The notes under the pieces: generated by a model
What the model saw: the letters and a program-made list of their open reading frames with translations, nothing else
Database searches by the model: none
What the model was told of the DNA's origin: nothing
Source of the DNA: Burkholderiaceae bacterium
GTDB taxonomy: Bacteria; Pseudomonadota; Gammaproteobacteria; Burkholderiales; Burkholderiaceae_D
Assembly (NCBI GenBank): GCA_019752915.1
Contig: JAIELO010000374.1
Coordinates: 1 to 7,221 of the forward strand
Direction: 5' to 3'
DNA length: 7,221 bases
Position numbers and translations under genes: made by a program
Shown: piece after piece, positions 4,898-7,221 of the stretch
Layout of the letters: every line of letters starts with the position of its first letter
Position numbering within the stretch: position 1 is the first letter of the stretch

Positions 4898-5831
4898 CAG
4901 GCGGTGCCAGCGGAATCGCCAGATAGGCAAAACGTTTCTGTTCGATGCGCGCCTTGGTGACGGCATCGAGCACCAGACCGCATACCAGCAGCATCACCCC
5001 GAACAGCATGATGGCAGCGCACAGCACGGCGGTCGGCAGACGCGGCACCAGTCCGCTCTGCAGATAGGTCAGCACCAGCGGCCAGGCCAGCACCAGCGAC
5101 AGTAGCGCACAGACGCTGGCGGCCAGCGTATAGAAGGCCAGCGGCTTTTCCGACTTGAACAGGCGCACGATGGTGCCGAGGATGCGCCAGCCATCGCGGT
5201 AGGTATTGAGTTTGCTGAACGAGCCTTCCGGACGCGACTGGTAGCGCGTGGCGACCTCGGCCACCGGCATGCGCAAGGCCAGTGCGTGCACCGTCAGTTC
5301 GGTCTCGATTTCAAAGCCGGTGGAATGGGCCGCAAACGACTTGACATAGCGGCGCGAGAAGACCCGGTAGCCGGACAGGATGTCGCTAAAACTGCGCCCG
5401 AACAGTGCCGTCACGACCCCGGTCAGCAAGGCATTGCCGAAACGGTGACCGAAGCGGTAAGCCGTCTGCTCGTCGCTGACGCGGCTGCCGACTAGCATGT
5501 CGAGTCCCTCATCGAGCAGTTTATGGACCAGCAGCGGCGCGGCGGCTGCATCATAGGTATGGTCGCCATCGACCATCACATACGCGTCCGCATCGATATC
5601 GGCAAACATGCGGCGCACCACACTGCCCTTGCCCTGCGCCGCAACATGGCGCACCCGCGCGCCTGCCGCACGGGCCAGCGCAGCGGTATCGTCGCTGGAA
5701 TTGTTATCGAATACGTAGACCTGCGCGGCCGGCAGACTGCTACGAAAAGCCAGCACCGTCGCGGCGATGGTGGCCGCTTCGTTATAGCAGGGAATCAGAA
5801 CCGCAATGCGGGGAGACTGCGACGGCATCAT
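4890..5831 (-). CDS. Family 2 glycosyltransferase, polyprenyl-phosphate sugar synthase type (GtrB/DPM1-like)
   Basis: The 313-residue protein begins with the GT-A strand IAVLIPCYNEAATI (9-22), followed by VFDNNSSDDT (40-49), the metal/nucleotide site DGDHTYD (Asp88, Asp90), VGSRVSD (114-120), SGYRVFSRR (153-161) and FEIETELT (173-180). An amphipathic stretch and two C-terminal membrane helices (about 231-255 and 267-290) follow, the layout of GtrB-type enzymes that transfer a sugar from a nucleotide to undecaprenyl phosphate on the cytoplasmic face. The sugar cannot be read from these motifs. The start is uncertain: tandem ATGs at 5831 and 5828 are preferred; an in-frame TTG at 5843 would add four residues. 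None has a Shine-Dalgarno sequence; the leader is pyrimidine-rich. It is the first gene of a likely operon, followed by the GtrA-like protein (8-nt overlap) and the membrane glycosyltransferase. Confidence 0.9.
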   Translation of the reverse strand: MMPSQSPRIAVLIPCYNEAATIAATVLAFRSSLPAAQVYVFDNNSSDDTAALARAAGARVRHVAAQGKGSVVRRMFADIDADAYVMVDGDHTYDAAAAPLLVHKLLDEGLDMLVGSRVSDEQTAYRFGHRFGNALLTGVVTALFGRSFSDILSGYRVFSRRYVKSFAAHSTGFEIETELTVHALALRMPVAEVATRYQSRPEGSFSKLNTYRDGWRILGTIVRLFKSEKPLAFYTLAASVCALLSLVLAWPLVLTYLQSGLVPRLPTAVLCAAIMLFGVMLLVCGLVLDAVTKARIEQKRFAYLAIPLAPPDA

Positions 5832-5860
5832 AGAGATCGGCAAGGTGGAGGTAGAGCGGC

Positions 5861-5889
5861 ATTATAAGAGGTTTAAGCACCCCGACCAA
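5861..5889 (-). promoter_or_regulatory. Candidate promoter of the glycosyltransferase operon
   Basis: The minus strand has TTGGTC (5889-5884), a 17-bp spacer, then a perfect TATAAT (5866-5861). The -35 matches only in TTG. The transcript would start near 5854 and have a leader of about 22 nt to the ATG at 5831. Position, spacing and the -10 make this the best promoter match in the window. Confidence 0.55.
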
Positions 5890-5900
5890 CTGCCGCCCCT

Positions 5901-5914
5901 GCGCTGGCCAGCGC
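5901..5914. repeat. Perfect 14-bp palindrome upstream of the glycosyltransferase operon
   Basis: GCGCTGGCCAGCGC is a perfect palindrome centred about 54 bp upstream of the predicted transcript start, a distance used by activators. It could equally form a 5-bp hairpin with a GGCC loop at the end of the chemotaxis-receptor transcript, but no T-run follows. In GC-rich DNA a 14-bp palindrome can also occur by chance. Confidence 0.4.
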
Positions 5915-5920
5915 GCCGCT

Positions 5921-5936
5921 CAGCCCTCCCCGGCTG
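5921..5936 (-). terminator. Hairpin downstream of the chemotaxis receptor gene, weak terminator candidate
   Basis: On the minus strand CAGCC and GGCTG (5-bp stem, 6-nt loop) lie 20 bp past the receptor stop codon. The stem is GC-rich but short and not followed by a T-run, so any termination might need Rho. Confidence 0.25.
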
Positions 5937-5956
5937 TCGGCCACCGGCTGCTATGC

Positions 5957-7221
5957 TCAGCCTTGCAAGCGCAGTGCCGTGCCAGCCCTGCGCTGCGCCG
6001 GGCTGCCATCCAGACGGAACGCGGCCACCGCGCTCACCAGACCTTCGGCCTGTTCGTTCAGAGATTGCGAGGCCGCAGCCGCCTCTTCCACCAGTGCGGC
6101 ATTCTGCTGGGTCAGTGCGTCCAGATCGCTTACCGCATGGTTGATCTGGCCAATACCGGCTTCCTGCTGGCGTCCTGCCGAACTGATTTCGTCCATATTT
6201 TCGGCCACCTGCTGGATGCTGCGCACGATCTCGTCCATCGTCGTGCCCGCTTCACCGACCAGTGCACTGCCCGCATCCACCTGCGCCACCGAAGCACCGA
6301 TCAGCGACTTGATGTCCTTGGCCGCATCGGCGCTGCGATGCGCCAGACTGCGTACTTCGGTTGCTACCACGGCAAAGCCACGCCCCTGCTCACCGGCCCG
6401 GGCCGCTTCCACGGCGGCATTCAGCGCCAGAATATTGGTCTGGAAAGCAATCCCGTCAATCACACCGATGATGTCGGCAATCCGCGTCGACGAACTACGG
6501 ATGTCATCCATGGTGCTGACCACCTGCCCGACCAGCTCGCCTCCGCGCACGGCGATCAGCGCCGCGTTGCGCGCCAGCTGGTTCGATTGCTGGACATTCT
6601 CGGCATTGTGCTTGACGGTGGCGGTCAGCTCTTCCAGCGAAGAAGCCGTTTCTTCGATATTGGCCGCCTGATTCTCGGTGCGGCGCGACAGGTCCAGATT
6701 GCCGGCCGCGATCTCGCGCGAGGCCACCGAAATCGTGCTGGCACCATCGCGCACCGCGCGCACGGTCTGCGCCAGCCGCTCCTGCATGGCTTGCAAACCC
6801 TGCATCAGCACACTCATCTCATCCTTACCCTGCACCACGATGCGCGCCGACAGATCGCCCTCGGCAATCTGCTGGAAATGCTGCATCAGGCTGTTAATCG
6901 GCCCGAGAATGGAACGCAACAGGGACAGCGTACCCACCACCATCAGCACCAGCATCAACACGCCGAGGCAGCCGGTCCACCACAACTGATTCCGGAAATT
7001 TTTCTGGCTCAGTTCGAATTCCTGCTGACTACTATGCGCCTGCAATTCCGTGAGGGCCGTAGCGCTCTCCTGCAGTCGGACGAACAGGCCTTGCATGACT
7101 GTCATGGTCAGTTGATCGGCGCGCTCTTTGTCCTGCGCACGCAACGCATTCATCAGTGGTTGCACACCCTCGTTAAGGAACTGCTGGCGACGCACCGTCA
7201 TTTCCGCTGCCAGACCTTTTT
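5957..7221 (-). CDS. Methyl-accepting chemotaxis protein, C-terminal 420 residues (5' end outside window)
   Basis: The frame enters at the right edge and ends at TGA 5959-5957. In fragment numbering: the end of the periplasmic ligand-binding helix bundle (1-78), second membrane helix (about 80-101, LWWTGCLGVLMLVLMVVG), HAMP domain (about 102-155, with GPINSL and EGDLSARI), then the cytoplasmic signalling coiled coil. The hairpin tip has the nearly invariant IDGIAFQTNILALNAAVEAARAGEQGRGFAVVA (from about 255), which binds CheA and CheW. Two segments fit the methylation consensus, ASSLEELTAT (about 192-201) and AALVEEAAAA (about 374-383). The tail ends LRLQG, without the NWETF-type pentapeptide that tethers CheR/CheB in some receptors. 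The layout is Tsr/Tar-like. The remaining N-terminus, with the first membrane helix and most of the sensing domain, is outside the window, so the ligand is unknown. An internal ATG at 7201 is unlikely to be the real start because the frame stays open upstream and the domain is incomplete. Confidence 0.96.
   Translation of the reverse strand, partial: KGLAAEMTVRRQQFLNEGVQPLMNALRAQDKERADQLTMTVMQGLFVRLQESATALTELQAHSSQQEFELSQKNFRNQLWWTGCLGVLMLVLMVVGTLSLLRSILGPINSLMQHFQQIAEGDLSARIVVQGKDEMSVLMQGLQAMQERLAQTVRAVRDGASTISVASREIAAGNLDLSRRTENQAANIEETASSLEELTATVKHNAENVQQSNQLARNAALIAVRGGELVGQVVSTMDDIRSSSTRIADIIGVIDGIAFQTNILALNAAVEAARAGEQGRGFAVVATEVRSLAHRSADAAKDIKSLIGASVAQVDAGSALVGEAGTTMDEIVRSIQQVAENMDEISSAGRQQEAGIGQINHAVSDLDALTQQNAALVEEAAAASQSLNEQAEGLVSAVAAFRLDGSPAQRRAGTALRLQG

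Noticed and set aside
5979..6671. Open frame of 230 codons antisense to the chemotaxis receptor
   Set aside because: Ser/Ala/Thr-rich shadow; the sense strand carries the invariant receptor hairpin motif.
1..7221. Mobile elements, CRISPR array, tRNA or rRNA genes, toxin-antitoxin or other defence modules
   Set aside because: Nothing with these hallmarks is visible: no regular spaced repeats, transposase motifs, terminal inverted repeats or cloverleaf sequences were seen by eye.

Overview
The window is an ordinary-looking stretch of a GC-rich (coding regions roughly 60% GC) Gram-negative chromosome. The best guess is a betaproteobacterium of the Burkholderiales, perhaps near the Oxalobacteraceae. 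This rests on the style of the chemotaxis receptor, the Trp-rich TIGR02450-type protein, the secreted M16 peptidase and the outer-membrane barrel, judged from memory of these families and not from a search. I see no transposase, integrase, tRNA, rRNA, CRISPR array or phage gene. Seven protein genes are supported: two run off the window edges and five are complete.

Left part (1-1250). A secreted zinc peptidase of family M16 reads leftward out of the window (start near 320). A small outer-membrane beta-barrel protein reads rightward (711-1250). Between them lies a 390-bp AT-rich divergent intergenic region that probably carries both promoters and a long leader for the barrel gene. It has repeated ACCGGAAA and GCATTA words and one interrupted hairpin.

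Middle (1251-2535). A short-chain dehydrogenase/reductase resembling the C-factor group (1519-2217, +) follows a 268-bp gap with two hairpin-forming dyads. It converges, with 21 bp between stops, on a small Trp-rich conserved protein (2239-2535, -).

Right-centre (2607-5889, minus strand). This is the most coherent unit. A candidate promoter at 5861-5889 drives a family 2 polyprenyl-phosphate-type glycosyltransferase, then a GtrA-like four-helix membrane protein whose start overlaps the preceding stop by 8 nt, then a 623-residue polytopic membrane protein of GT-C type that starts at TTG behind a perfect AAGGAG. The content matches the gtrA/gtrB/gtr(type) logic: a cytoplasmic enzyme charges undecaprenyl phosphate with a sugar, a small membrane protein helps it cross, and a periplasm-facing polytopic transferase delivers it to an acceptor. 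The sugar and acceptor cannot be read from the sequence. The Trp-rich gene lies 71 bp downstream on the same strand and may be read through.

Right edge (5957-7221). The C-terminal two thirds or so of a methyl-accepting chemotaxis protein, transcribed leftward, with its periplasmic N-terminus outside the window. The 125 bp between it and the glycosyltransferase holds the operon promoter, a perfect 14-bp palindrome and a GC-rich hairpin.
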